Positions 34,467-43,159 of a DNA stretch of 64,000 nt are shown here, in pieces. Source of the DNA: Solirubrobacter soli DSM 22325. GTDB lineage: Bacteria > Actinomycetota > Thermoleophilia > Solirubrobacterales > Solirubrobacteraceae. Both the position numbers and the translations under genes were made by a program. The stretch covers positions 124,001 to 188,000 of the forward strand of contig NZ_AUIK01000008.1 in the NCBI RefSeq assembly GCF_000423665.1, written 5' to 3'. The notes below the pieces were generated by a model. It saw only the letters and a list, made by a program, of their open reading frames with translations. It was not told the DNA's origin and did not search any database. Position 1 is the stretch's first letter, and every line of letters begins with the position of its first letter.

Positions 34467-35426
34467 CTAGCCCTGGACTAATTGTCCAGCCAACTCGGCG
34501 ACGACCTCGCCCGCGGACTGGATTCGCTCGATCGCGCCCACGCTCTGGCCCGCGTAGAGCGCCATCGCCGCGATGTCACCCGTCGTCAGCGCGTTGGGCG
34601 ACACGACCGACCAGCGCGTCACCGGGAATGTGACGCCGCCGAGCGTCGTCTCGCCGACCGGCTCGGTCTGGGACCGGCTCGCCGCCGCGACGCAGGAGGT
34701 GAGCACCCGGTGCGGCGCGGCCGGCCACATCATCGAGAAGGCGTCGGTGATCACCGTGTCCTCGCCGGTCGCCACGAGCAGCGCGCCGACGTAGTCCTGG
34801 TGCGCGCCCTCCTCGAGCGCCTCGTGCGTGGCGACGAAGCGCGTCCCGACCCGCGCGGCCGCGGCACCCGCGGCCAGCACCGCGGCGACGCCCCGCGCCG
34901 TCGCGATCCCGCCCGCCGCGACGACGGGAACCTCCACCGCCTCGAGCACGCCGTCGAGCAGTGGCAGCAACCCGAGCGTCCCTCGCACGTGGCCACCCGC
35001 CTCGAAGCCCTGGGCGACGACGATGTCACACCCGGCCGCGGCGGCGAGGCGCGCCTCCTCCACCGAGCCCACCTGCCAGGCGGCGAGCGCGCCGCCGGCG
35101 TGGACCATGTCGACGAGGCTGGGGTCCGGTTCGCCCCAGAAGAAGTCGACCAGCGGCGCATACTCCGCCGCCACCTCGACGACGGTCCGGTCGAGCAGGA
35201 ACGGCACGAGGAAGTTGACGCCGATCGGGCCGGGTGGCAGCGCCGCGAGCGTCGCCTCGAGGAGGTCAGGCGGCTGCAGGACCCCGCTGATCATGCCCGC
35301 CGCGCCCGCCTCGGCGACCGCGACCGGCAGCGGCGGGTCCGACGACACGCCGCCCATCGGCGCCTGCTGGATGGGAAGGCGGCAGCCGAGCATGTCGGTG
35401 AAGCGCGTGGAGAGGGTCGGGATCAC
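34467..35426 (-). CDS. Nitronate monooxygenase-family flavoprotein
   Basis: Predicted 319 aa, a TIM-barrel FMN enzyme of the 2-nitropropane dioxygenase/nitronate monooxygenase family. It shows the N-terminal CRLPIQQAPMGGVSS, the flavin-phosphate region VPVVAAGGIATARGVAAVLAAGA and the GTRFVATHEA segment. It probably oxidises nitronates such as propionate-3-nitronate, although many relatives have other substrates. It ends 15 bp before the DauR-type regulator and could be co-transcribed with it. Confidence 0.87.
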   Translation of the reverse strand: MIPTLSTRFTDMLGCRLPIQQAPMGGVSSDPPLPVAVAEAGAAGMISGVLQPPDLLEATLAALPPGPIGVNFLVPFLLDRTVVEVAAEYAPLVDFFWGEPDPSLVDMVHAGGALAAWQVGSVEEARLAAAAGCDIVVAQGFEAGGHVRGTLGLLPLLDGVLEAVEVPVVAAGGIATARGVAAVLAAGAAAARVGTRFVATHEALEEGAHQDYVGALLVATGEDTVITDAFSMMWPAAPHRVLTSCVAAASRSQTEPVGETTLGGVTFPVTRWSVVSPNALTTGDIAAMALYAGQSVGAIERIQSAGEVVAELAGQLVQG

Positions 35427-35483
35427 ATGGCCGAGCGTAGGTCCGGCCCGGTGGCCGTGACAATCGGTGGACCACCCTGATCT

Positions 35484-36320
35484 TCAGGGCGTCGTGACCT
35501 GGATCCTGAAGCGCATCCGCCACGGCGCGCGCTCCAGGGCGTCCCCGGTCACCAGCGCGTTACCGGGCGCGGCCATCGGCTCGAACGCGACGAGCGGCTC
35601 GGCCAAGGGGGCGAAGAACTGCGCGTACGGCGCGCCCTCCAGGAACGTGACCGTGATCCGGCGGTTCGCGCCTTGGAGGACGAACGGGCCGTCGACGTCG
35701 GCCAGCGCCTCGTCGTGGGCGCTGTCGCCGAGCGTCGTGGCGCCGCGTTCGCGCGGGTGGCGGCCGCCGGTCGGGAGCATGTGGTCGTCGAGCTCGAGCG
35801 TCGTCGCGGCGCCGATCTCGACCCGCCACTGCTCCCGCGGCTCGCCCGGAAGCTGCAGGAACGGATGCCACCCGAACGCCACCGGCACGTCCCCGTAGAC
35901 CTCGGTCGTCGTGGTCAGCGCGTCGGGCGTGAGGTGGTGCTCGACCCGCAGCTCATGCGGAAACGGGAACGAGGGGTCGTCCCAGGTCTTGGTGGCGGAG
36001 ACGAGGTCGTGCCGCTGCTCCTCCACCACCCAGCCGTGCCGCGCCTCGGGGAGGCCGTGCATCGGCGAGCCGAACCCGTCCTGGCGCGCGGCGGAGGCGT
36101 CGACCGCCTTGCCGTCGAGCTCGAACCGCGCCTTCGAGAGCCGGTTCGCCCACGGGTACAGCAGCGGCGACCCGGTCGTCTTGCCGGCGTGCACGAACGT
36201 CGACGCGTCCGCCCGCTGCCCCAGCAGCTCCTCGCCGTGATGGCGCAGGGACGTGACGAGCATCGCCGCCGTCGGGGCGATCGTCGCCTCCAGAGAGCCA
36301 CTGCCCAGGACGACCTCCAC
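35484..36320 (-). CDS. Aldose 1-epimerase family protein
   Basis: Predicted 278 aa, galactose mutarotase-like beta-sandwich. Typical segments are LLYPWANRLSKARFELDG, GSPMHGLP with the first His, and VAFGWHPFLQLPG with the second. The family interconverts alpha and beta anomers of sugars; related YeaD-type members act on hexose-6-phosphates. The GTG at 36318-36320 gives VEVVLGSGSLEATI as the N-terminus; no strong ribosome site precedes it. It is divergent from the redoxin gene with 27 bp between starts. Confidence 0.83.
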   Translation of the reverse strand: MEVVLGSGSLEATIAPTAAMLVTSLRHHGEELLGQRADASTFVHAGKTTGSPLLYPWANRLSKARFELDGKAVDASAARQDGFGSPMHGLPEARHGWVVEEQRHDLVSATKTWDDPSFPFPHELRVEHHLTPDALTTTTEVYGDVPVAFGWHPFLQLPGEPREQWRVEIGAATTLELDDHMLPTGGRHPRERGATTLGDSAHDEALADVDGPFVLQGANRRITVTFLEGAPYAQFFAPLAEPLVAFEPMAAPGNALVTGDALERAPWRMRFRIQVTTP

Positions 36321-36347
36321 AGTTGCCGGAGCGTAGCGTCTTCGGGC

Positions 36348-36926
36348 ATGCGCTCCGACATCGCCCCCGGCGGCACCTTCCCGGACTACGAGCTTCCCGA
36401 CCAGGACAGCGTCACCCGCAAGCTCTCGGAGATCCAGGGCGACGACCCGATGATCCTCACCCTCGCCCGCGGTCACTACTGCCCGAAGGAGCACCAGCAG
36501 CACCTCGAGCTCGCCGCGTTCTATCCCAAGATCGCCGTCGCCTACACCAAGATCGCGACGATCTCGACCGACGAGCACCACACCAGCCAGGAGTTCCGCG
36601 CCTCCGTCGGCGCGCAATGGCCGTTCCTCGAGGACCCGGGCCGCACCGTCCAGAAGGACCTCGACATCCAGGAGTACACCGACCCCGACAACGACCCGAT
36701 GATCCCGCACACGCTCGTGCTCAAGCCGGGCCTGGTCATCCACACGATCTACAACGGCTATTGGTTCTGGGGGCGCCCGTCCGTCGTCGACCTCTGGCAC
36801 GACCTGCGCGACGCCTTCGCCGAGGTCCGCCCGGACTGGGACCTGGGGAAGCCGGGCCTGCGCGAAGCGTGGGAGGCGGGCGACTTCTCGCACTTCCACG
36901 GCTGGGACAAGCGCCCGCCCGCGTGA
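36348..36926 (+). CDS. Redoxin (AhpC/TSA-like) thiol protein
   Basis: Predicted 192 aa, cytosolic thioredoxin-fold protein. It opens with PGGTFPDYELPDQDS, as in peroxiredoxins, and has a single Cys in ARGHYCPKEHQQH at the usual active-site position. STDEHHTSQEF and a C-terminal strand pair follow. The family reduces peroxides or acts as a thiol-disulfide exchanger; with one cysteine it would be a 1-Cys type if active. The ATG at 36348 starts the conserved region. Confidence 0.78.
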   Translation: MRSDIAPGGTFPDYELPDQDSVTRKLSEIQGDDPMILTLARGHYCPKEHQQHLELAAFYPKIAVAYTKIATISTDEHHTSQEFRASVGAQWPFLEDPGRTVQKDLDIQEYTDPDNDPMIPHTLVLKPGLVIHTIYNGYWFWGRPSVVDLWHDLRDAFAEVRPDWDLGKPGLREAWEAGDFSHFHGWDKRPPA

Positions 36927-36948
36927 CCTGCGGCTACATTCCAGCGCG

Positions 36949-37848
36949 ATGATTTCGCGCAGGATTCCCCGAATGTCTTTCGCGACGCTGATCGCGAGCG
37001 TCGCTGTGGCCGGCCCGGCGGCGGCGGCCGCGGAGGGCCCCACCCGCGATGAGCTGGTCGCCCGCGCGAAGGCGCTCGGGCTCGGCGCCAAGGCCGACAC
37101 CATCGCGCGCGACGCGCTGCCAGGCGCCCGCCTGGTGGCCGGCGGCGACGGAGCGCTCGGGGAGTCGCGCCTCGGGGGCGAACCCGACCTGCCCGCGGGG
37201 ACCCCGTGGCCGCGCTGTGGCGGCCACCGGCTGAGCTTCCTCGCCCAGCTGCGGCTGGCGGATGTCGCGGCGCTCGCGCCCGGAGCCGTCCCGGCGAACG
37301 GCGGCACGCTCGCCGTGTTCGCCGACCTCACCGAGAACGCGGACGGCGTCACCGACGTCGAGGAGGCCGTCGGACCGGTGGGCTCGAAGACCTGCGTGGT
37401 CGTGCGCACACTGCGTGGGCGGCTCGCGCGCCGCCCCACGCCGAAGCGGGTGGCGAAGCTGCGCAACCGGCCGGTGCAGCTCAAGCCGACGCTGACGATC
37501 CCGGACTCCATCATCGGCGAGGAGCGCTACGACCTCGATCGCAAGGCGACAGACGCCTACGCCGAGCTCGAGTACGAGGCCGCGCTGGGACGGTTGGAGA
37601 CCGTCACCGAGTCCTCGCCCGTCCACCAGGTCCTCGGCTGGCCCACCCCCGTCCAGGACTCGCCGCTGTACGGCTGCGGGAAGACCGTCTCCAAGCAACC
37701 GAGCCATCGGCTGCTGCTCCAACTCGACTTCGACGAGCGCCTCGACTTCGCGATCGGCGACGGCGGAGCGCTCTATCTCTCGGGCCGCGCGGGGGATCTG
37801 CGCGCCGGGCGCTTCAACCGCCTCTGCGCGGAGTTCCAGGAGGGCTGA
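36949..37848 (+). CDS. Exported YwqG-like (DUF1963) protein
   Basis: Predicted 299 aa. Residues 1-28 look like a signal peptide (RRIPRMSFATLIASVAVAGPAAA). The body fits the YwqG/DUF1963 family: SRLGGEPDLPAGTPWPRCGG, FLAQLRLADVA and the late VHQVLGWPTPVQDSP plus LLLQLDFDERLDFAIGDGGALY. The family's biochemical role is unknown. Export is unusual for a family mostly found in the cytoplasm. It is followed after 6 bp by another exported protein gene, so they may be co-transcribed. Confidence 0.8.
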   Translation: MISRRIPRMSFATLIASVAVAGPAAAAAEGPTRDELVARAKALGLGAKADTIARDALPGARLVAGGDGALGESRLGGEPDLPAGTPWPRCGGHRLSFLAQLRLADVAALAPGAVPANGGTLAVFADLTENADGVTDVEEAVGPVGSKTCVVVRTLRGRLARRPTPKRVAKLRNRPVQLKPTLTIPDSIIGEERYDLDRKATDAYAELEYEAALGRLETVTESSPVHQVLGWPTPVQDSPLYGCGKTVSKQPSHRLLLQLDFDERLDFAIGDGGALYLSGRAGDLRAGRFNRLCAEFQEG

Positions 37849-37854
37849 AGCGAC

Positions 37855-39810
37855 ATGCGCCGACTGCTCATCGTCGCGGCCTTGCTCCTCGCCGCGCCCG
37901 CGAGCGCGAGCGCCGCGCTCGAACAGGTGCCGCCGACCACGATCAGCGGACCGCGCAGCGAGTGCGTCCAGTCGACGGGGCCGACGGGCGAGGTGCTGGC
38001 GGCGACCCGCACGCGCCTGCAGCTGCTGCGGCCGACGCGAGAAGGCTTCAAGGCCGAGGCGACACCGGATTTCGATACCCCGCCCGTGCCCGACTGCGGG
38101 TCGGCGTCGATCAGCGCGAGCGGCTCGGGCGTGATCGCCTGTTGCAACTTCCGGGAGGGTCCGGCGGCGGCGGTGCGAGAGCCCGGGGGCGCGTGGAGCG
38201 AGCCATCCGAGCTGGCGGAGGAGGGCTACGCCGGCGTGATCGCGCTGGCGACGGCGGTGTCCGAGCGCGGAGACGCGCTCGTCATGTACTCGGCCGAGTC
38301 GTTCTCCCGCGACGATCGTGGGGCGGTGCGCTTGTACGCCGTCCGGCGGAGCCCGGGCGGAGGGTTCGGTGAGCCGGAATCGCTCGGCGGACCGTACGGC
38401 GACGACGTCAGGGGGTTGCAGGCGGGTCTGACGGCGGAGGGCGAGGCGATCGTCCTGTGGGAGACCCCGGACGACTTCGATGCCGTTCCGCGGCGCAACA
38501 CCGTCGACCTGATGGTCGCGACCGCGCCCGCCGGTGGGCGCTTCGGCGCACCGGTGAAGCTGGCCACGATGCCGCGACTGTCGCATGCGTCGCTGGCGGT
38601 CGCACCCGACGGCCACGCGCTGGTCGCCCTCGCCGACGCGACGACCGTCCGCGTCGCCGAGCGCGCTCCCGGCGGGGCGTTCGGCGCATCGGTGCCGGTG
38701 GTCGCGCACAAGGACCCCGTGGGCGCGTCCACGCGCGCCGCGCTCGACGGCGCCGGGCGCGCGGCGATCGCGTGGACCGGCGTCGCGTTCGGAGGCGTCG
38801 GCGCGGTCACCCGCGCCGCACCTGGCGCCTTCTCCGCCCCGGTCTCACTCGCCCCCGCGGTGCGCCGGCTGCCGTACGACGCGTTCCTGCTGCAAGACGG
38901 CGGCCTCACCTACGACATCCCCGCCGGGGGTTGGTGGTTCGGCGGCGCCGAGATCCAGACCGGCCTCGATCCGAGCGGCGCGTGGGTCACCTGGGACCAG
39001 CCGCAGGCGGCGCGCGGGCCGTTTCACGACCTGGCGGCGGTCGCGACGCTCCCGTTCGACGGCTCGCCCGCGCTCACGCAGACGGCGGGAACGCCGACCG
39101 CCAGTGCCGGCGAACCTCGCCGCGTCGCGCTGCCGGATGGCACGCCGGGCCTGATGTGGCTCGACTTCCCGGATGACGACCACATCCGCCTGCGGCTCGC
39201 CACCGAGGGCGCCCCGGTCTCGCCCGCCCCGCCGGAGCTCCGCGTCGGCCGCCCGCTGAAGACCGCGCTGGGCGTGAACGACAAGCTCCGCCTCCCGGTG
39301 CGCTGCGGCGGGCCGTGCGAGATCCGCGCCGAGCTCGTCGGCGCCTCGTGGGCCGACACACTGCTCCAGCTCCCACGCGGCGGGTCCGGAACGCTCGTCC
39401 TGGACAGCTACGCCGAGCCGATCGCGCCACGCCGCCCCGGCCGCGTGCGCGTGCGGCTGGTCTACGCCGCACTCGACGGCGCGCGGACGGCGACGCGCAC
39501 CGTGTCGCTCCGGCTCTCCCAGCGGCGCGCCGCGCCGATCGCGTGGCCGCATCTGCACGACCTGCGCGCGGTGCGCCGCGGCAAGCGGATCGAGGTCTCG
39601 TGGACGGCCGACAAGCCGACGGAGTCGAACTTCCAGGTGACCGGCTCCACCACGCGCTCCCGGTTCGAGCTGCCGGTTGCCGTGACGCTGCTGTACGACC
39701 GCGCACGAAGGCGGGCGTTCAGCGTGACGCTGCCCGCCGCCGAGGTGCGCTACGTCACCCTCTACAGCTTCGGGCCGCGCCCGTACAAGACCGTCGTCCG
39801 CGTCCGCTGA
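37855..39810 (+). CDS. Exported protein of unknown function, repeat-like beta structure
   Basis: Predicted 651 aa with a clear signal peptide (MRRLLIVAALLLAAPASASA). The mature part has recurring segments of the type PGGGFGEPESLGG, PAGGRFGAPVKL and PGGAFGASVPVV about every 60 residues, suggesting a beta-propeller-like fold. The C-terminal 120 residues form a basic beta domain. I recognise no enzyme motif. It lies 6 bp after the YwqG-like gene and converges on the next gene. Confidence 0.72.
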   Translation: MRRLLIVAALLLAAPASASAALEQVPPTTISGPRSECVQSTGPTGEVLAATRTRLQLLRPTREGFKAEATPDFDTPPVPDCGSASISASGSGVIACCNFREGPAAAVREPGGAWSEPSELAEEGYAGVIALATAVSERGDALVMYSAESFSRDDRGAVRLYAVRRSPGGGFGEPESLGGPYGDDVRGLQAGLTAEGEAIVLWETPDDFDAVPRRNTVDLMVATAPAGGRFGAPVKLATMPRLSHASLAVAPDGHALVALADATTVRVAERAPGGAFGASVPVVAHKDPVGASTRAALDGAGRAAIAWTGVAFGGVGAVTRAAPGAFSAPVSLAPAVRRLPYDAFLLQDGGLTYDIPAGGWWFGGAEIQTGLDPSGAWVTWDQPQAARGPFHDLAAVATLPFDGSPALTQTAGTPTASAGEPRRVALPDGTPGLMWLDFPDDDHIRLRLATEGAPVSPAPPELRVGRPLKTALGVNDKLRLPVRCGGPCEIRAELVGASWADTLLQLPRGGSGTLVLDSYAEPIAPRRPGRVRVRLVYAALDGARTATRTVSLRLSQRRAAPIAWPHLHDLRAVRRGKRIEVSWTADKPTESNFQVTGSTTRSRFELPVAVTLLYDRARRRAFSVTLPAAEVRYVTLYSFGPRPYKTVVRVR

Positions 39811-39816
39811 TCGCGA

Positions 39817-40572
39817 TCAGGCGTCCGGCGTGCGCCCTCCTCGCCGCTCGATCGCCTCGGGCAGCACCGAGCCGGGGAGCCCGGAGAGCTCGCCGACCGG
39901 ACGCACCTGACGCGCGAACTGCACGGCCATCGGCGCGCTGAGCTGCTCGGCGCTCGTGGCCTCCTTGACGCGGTGGAGGCGGACGACGATCCGGTCGAGC
40001 GTCTCGGGCGTGACCTCGGCCGCGGGCACCCGCGCCATGAAGTCGTACACGCCGCGCTCCGCGAAGTGATGCCCGTGCTGCTCCGGCGGACCCTCGGGGT
40101 TGGGGAAGGACCGCTGCAGGCCGAGATCGGGCAGCGCGCCGGCGTGCAGGAGCCGGTCGTCGAGGGTCACCTCGTACGCGTTGCCCGCGGGGAAGCCGGT
40201 GACCTGGCCGAGGGGCCCGGAGACGAGGTGGCTGTCGACGATCGAGAGCTCGCCCTCGCGCACCCTGACGCGCATCCGGATGTACTGCTCGTCCTGTCCG
40301 GCCGCCCCCTGGTCGCCGCCGGAGCCCTTCGCCTGCTGGTCGCCGAGCCGCAGCTCGCCGCCGGCCGCGTCGGGCCCCTGCGCCTTGAACGGGGCCTTCA
40401 CGCGGGACGCGCCTTCAGGGGCCGCCGCCACCGCGGTCTTGCTCTGGCCCTCGTAGCTCGGGATGTGTTCCGCGGCGGGAGCCTCGACCCGCGCGTCCGG
40501 TTTCGTGGGACGGCTCTCGTCAGGCTGGAACGCCGGCCGCCGCTTGGACGATGTGCGCTTGGACTTCTTCAT
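39817..40572 (-). CDS. Hypothetical protein in operon with the M64 peptidase
   Basis: Predicted 251 aa. The ATG at 40570-40572 is set by GGAG eight bases upstream. The first 110 residues are basic and low in complexity (MKKSKRTSSKRR, many Ala/Pro/Gly). The rest has a folded look with VRVREGELSIVDSHLVSGPL, YEVTLDDRLLHAGALPDLG and VYDFMARVPAAEVTPETLDR. No signal peptide or family is recognised. It begins 11 bp after the M64 peptidase stop, so it may be a partner or inhibitor of that enzyme; this is context only. Confidence 0.65.
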   Translation of the reverse strand: MKKSKRTSSKRRPAFQPDESRPTKPDARVEAPAAEHIPSYEGQSKTAVAAAPEGASRVKAPFKAQGPDAAGGELRLGDQQAKGSGGDQGAAGQDEQYIRMRVRVREGELSIVDSHLVSGPLGQVTGFPAGNAYEVTLDDRLLHAGALPDLGLQRSFPNPEGPPEQHGHHFAERGVYDFMARVPAAEVTPETLDRIVVRLHRVKEATSAEQLSAPMAVQFARQVRPVGELSGLPGSVLPEAIERRGGRTPDA

Positions 40573-40583
40573 GGTCCGCTCCT

Positions 40584-42659
40584 TCACCAGTTCCGGCCGT
40601 AGCGATAGTCGTGGATCCACCGGTAGTAGATCTTGCTCAGGGCGTAGCCGCGACGCCCGTCGATCACTCCGAACCAGTCGGTGTTGTGAACGTAGAGGTT
40701 CGGTTGGCCCGCGGCGCGCCCGGAGAAGTTGGCGACCTCGAAGCGGTCGACCGGGCCGAGGTTCCACTCGCCCACCCAGTCGCCGATGAAGCTCGCGCTG
40801 AGCGCTGTCCCCGACGAGACCATGCGCCCGAGATACTCCTCCGACCAGTCCTCGTGGTTCCACGCCCAGAGGTCCGTGCGGCCGTTGCCGTCGAGGTCGG
40901 CGGCGAAGAACCGGTCGTGCCGCGCCAGGCCGCCCCACCCGGGGACGTCGCCGTCGTACCGGCGCACGAACGCGAGGCCGCTCCCGTTGGAGCGGAACAT
41001 CCCCAGGTACGGCATCGACCAGTCGTCGCCGTTGAAGATGTAGATGTCACAGCGCCCGTCGCCGTCGAAGTCGCCGAGGATCAGCTTGTCGTTGCGCGCG
41101 AGGCCGCCCCAGCCCGGGATGTCGCCGTCGAAGCGGGCGGTCATCGTCAGGCCCGACGCCTGCGAGCGGAACAGCCCGACGTACGCCATCGACCAGTCCA
41201 GGCCGTTGAAGATGACGAGGTCGTCGCGGTTGTCGTTGTTGAGATCGCCGACGAAGATCTCATCGTGCCGGGCGAGCCCGCCCCAGCCCGGGATGTCGCC
41301 GTCGTAGCGGTTGGTCATGTTGAAGCCGGTGCCGGTGCTGCGCAGCAGCCCGACGTAGGTCATCGACCAGTCGTCGCCGTTGAACACCACGAGGTCGTCG
41401 CGTCCGTCGCCGTCGAGATCCGCGCGGTAGAAGCGATCGTTGCGGGCGAAGCCGCCCCACCCGGGGATGTCGCCGTCGTAACGGGCGATCAGCCGCAGGC
41501 CGCCGGCGCCGTCGGACGCGAGCAGGCCGAGGTAGGGCATCGCCCAGTCGACCCCGTTGAAGATGACGACCTCGTCGGCGCCGTCGCCGTTGAAGTCCCC
41601 CACCACGATCTGGTCGTTGGGCTTGAACTGCCATGAGCCGGGCACCCGTTCGACGCCGCTGAACGTGTGCGCGAAGCCGCTGCCGTCGGCCTGGAAGAGC
41701 TGGATCGAGGTGCCGTGATGAAGCAGCACGTCGGTGCGCCGCTGGTCACCGAAGAACCGGCCCGCGTACGCGTTGCGGAAGTGGTGCTCGGTCTCGCTGT
41801 CGCGGTGCTGCTTGTTCGACGTGTAACAGACCGGGCAGAACTCCGGGCTGTTGCCGTTCATCCGGCAGTTCTCGACCGGGCGGTAGATCCCGGTCTCCAG
41901 CGTTCCGCCGCCCTCGAACAGGCCGGCGTCGAAGTTGCTGCTCCACGTCGCCGGTCGCGTGCCCTGGTTGTAGTTCGCGCCGGAGCCGACGCCCGTCGGC
42001 AGCGGCGTCGTGGGCGCGATGAACTGGCGCCACTTCGTCGTCGACCGGTCGGTGTTCGTCGTCAGGTTGATCCAGCCCTGCTCGCCGCCGGTGTAGTTGC
42101 CGGTCACCGAGTACTCGTCCGCGAACCCGCCGATCCCGTGGCCGAACTCGTGCGCGATCACGGTCCAGTCCACGCCCATCGGCACGTGCGCCCGGCCACC
42201 GCCGCCGCAGCCGCCGTAGTTCGGGTTGTTGAGCACGACCAGGATCTCGTTGGCGTCCGGCACCCACTTGTTGATCGCCGCCTGCAGCCGCACTTCCGTG
42301 TTCGCGCCGTACTCGAGCCAGCAGTGCGACCACGACCCGCTGAAGATCATGCCGAGCGCCGTGTTGTGGATCGTCTCGGACGCGATCGTGTCGTCGCTGG
42401 GATCGACCGTGCCCTTCTCGTCGTACGTCCGCACGCTCACCCCCGAGTCCACCGACTCGAGGTTCACCCGATAGATGTTGAACGCCGAGGCGTCCTCGGA
42501 GAAGTAGTCGTGGCCGAACACGCCCTGGATCAGGGTCGTGTCCACCCAAGTGTTGTAGGCCGCCTGGTCGGCGGCGGTGAAGCCGTCCCCGAGGACGGCG
42601 ATGTTGCGCTTCGTTCCGGGAGCGCCTGCTCTTCGGAGCACCGTCATGCTGTCAGCCAT
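40584..42659 (-). CDS. M64-family metallopeptidase with FG-GAP-like repeats
   Basis: Predicted 691 aa. The N-terminal half is an M64 (IgA peptidase-type) domain: NIAVLGDGFTAADQ, then VIAHEFGHGIGGFADEY, the zinc HEFGH motif with the extended GxxDEY. About five 58-residue repeats follow, each with DFNGDGADEVVIFNG or a variant (calcium-binding FG-GAP/VCBS type) and DGDIPGWGG. Such repeats usually form an extracellular beta-propeller. No signal peptide is visible from MADSMTVLRR, so export by another route or an intracellular role must be considered. The start overlaps one arm of an inverted repeat. It leads a two-gene operon. Confidence 0.85.
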   Translation of the reverse strand: MADSMTVLRRAGAPGTKRNIAVLGDGFTAADQAAYNTWVDTTLIQGVFGHDYFSEDASAFNIYRVNLESVDSGVSVRTYDEKGTVDPSDDTIASETIHNTALGMIFSGSWSHCWLEYGANTEVRLQAAINKWVPDANEILVVLNNPNYGGCGGGGRAHVPMGVDWTVIAHEFGHGIGGFADEYSVTGNYTGGEQGWINLTTNTDRSTTKWRQFIAPTTPLPTGVGSGANYNQGTRPATWSSNFDAGLFEGGGTLETGIYRPVENCRMNGNSPEFCPVCYTSNKQHRDSETEHHFRNAYAGRFFGDQRRTDVLLHHGTSIQLFQADGSGFAHTFSGVERVPGSWQFKPNDQIVVGDFNGDGADEVVIFNGVDWAMPYLGLLASDGAGGLRLIARYDGDIPGWGGFARNDRFYRADLDGDGRDDLVVFNGDDWSMTYVGLLRSTGTGFNMTNRYDGDIPGWGGLARHDEIFVGDLNNDNRDDLVIFNGLDWSMAYVGLFRSQASGLTMTARFDGDIPGWGGLARNDKLILGDFDGDGRCDIYIFNGDDWSMPYLGMFRSNGSGLAFVRRYDGDVPGWGGLARHDRFFAADLDGNGRTDLWAWNHEDWSEEYLGRMVSSGTALSASFIGDWVGEWNLGPVDRFEVANFSGRAAGQPNLYVHNTDWFGVIDGRRGYALSKIYYRWIHDYRYGRNW
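40927..41480 (-). repeat. Tandem repeats of about 174 bp in the M64 gene
   Basis: A conserved block reading CCGGGATGTCGCCGTCG on the plus strand recurs near 40939, 41113, 41288 and 41462. It marks four of the FG-GAP-like units that each encode DGDIPGWGG or a close variant. Confidence 0.75.
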
Positions 42660-42681
42660 CGATCAACGATCCCTGATCGAT
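42658..42681. promoter_or_regulatory. 8-bp inverted repeat overlapping the M64 start codon
   Basis: ATCGATCA (42658-42665) and TGATCGAT (42674-42681) are perfect arms eight bases apart. One arm overlaps the ATG at 42657-42659. It could be an operator or a translation-blocking hairpin. Confidence 0.4.
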
Positions 42682-42714
42682 ACAGAAACAACAAACGGTC
42701 CTGCCGGCGGGACA

Positions 42715-42748
42715 CTGCGGCAGCCCCCGAATCCGAGGTCTGCCGCAG
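42715..42748 (-). terminator. Hairpin 3' of the tmRNA gene
   Basis: CTGCGGCAG (42715-42723) and CTGCCGCAG (42740-42748) are perfect 9-bp arms, ten bases beyond the tmRNA 3' end. A T-rich stretch (GTTTGTTGTTTC) follows about 18 bases further, not directly, so this is a weak or processed terminator. Confidence 0.5.
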
Positions 42749-42757
42749 CGATTGAAG

Positions 42758-43138
42758 TGGAGACGGCGGGAATTGAACCCGCGTCCGCGATCGCGTAAAG
42801 GACGGTATCTACGAGCGTAGCCGGTGCTCTAGATCTCGCCCCCTGGTCGCTTCACCGGCGAGGTCTCAGGGGGCCAGCCCGATCGAATGTCCCCGCGGTC
42901 AGCTCAGGCCGGCTGATCCTTGGGTGATCCTGCTATCTGACTCGGCCTGATCCCGCCGCAGGCTGCGGGGGCCGAGACTCTTCACCTAGTTTCGGCTAGG
43001 CGATGAGCTGGAAGTCGTGGCTGGTCGCCACGGCCGTGCGATCATTCGCATTTGTTGTTACCGGGGTTTTACGAGGCCTCCGGTACCTCGACTCGCAACC
43101 GACCCCACGAACCGACCACGTCGAAGCCTGTCGTCCCC
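42758..43138 (-). ncRNA. ssrA: tmRNA (transfer-messenger RNA)
   Basis: 381-nt one-piece tmRNA. The 5' end GGGGACG pairs with CGTCTCC near the 3' end to form the tRNA-like acceptor stem, with discriminator A at 42758; CCA is not encoded. The T-arm is GCGGG-TTCAATT-CCCGC. The tag frame runs 43049-42996: resume codon GCG, peptide ANDRTAVATSHDFQLIA, then TAG. The resume alanine and AND start are typical; the end LIA departs from the usual LAA. It frees stalled ribosomes and marks the nascent chain for proteolysis together with SmpB, encoded at 46682-47125. Confidence 0.95.
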
Positions 43139-43152
43139 GGGGTTGTCTAACC

Positions 43153-43158
43153 ATTGTA
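43153..43158 (-). promoter_or_regulatory. Possible -10 box of tmRNA gene
   Basis: TACAAT on the minus strand lies 14 bases before the mature tmRNA 5' end, leaving room for a short 5' precursor removed by RNase P. No convincing -35 hexamer was found, so the call is tentative. Confidence 0.35.
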
Positions 43159-43159
43159 G

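Noticed and set aside
42715..42748. Strong intrinsic terminator for tmRNA
   Set aside because: The stem is good but no T-run follows directly, so only a tentative terminator is listed.
42758..42830. Isolated tRNA-like T-arm (GGGTTCAATTCCC)
   Set aside because: It is the 3' part of the tmRNA; the acceptor partner is 370 bases away and no anticodon arm exists.
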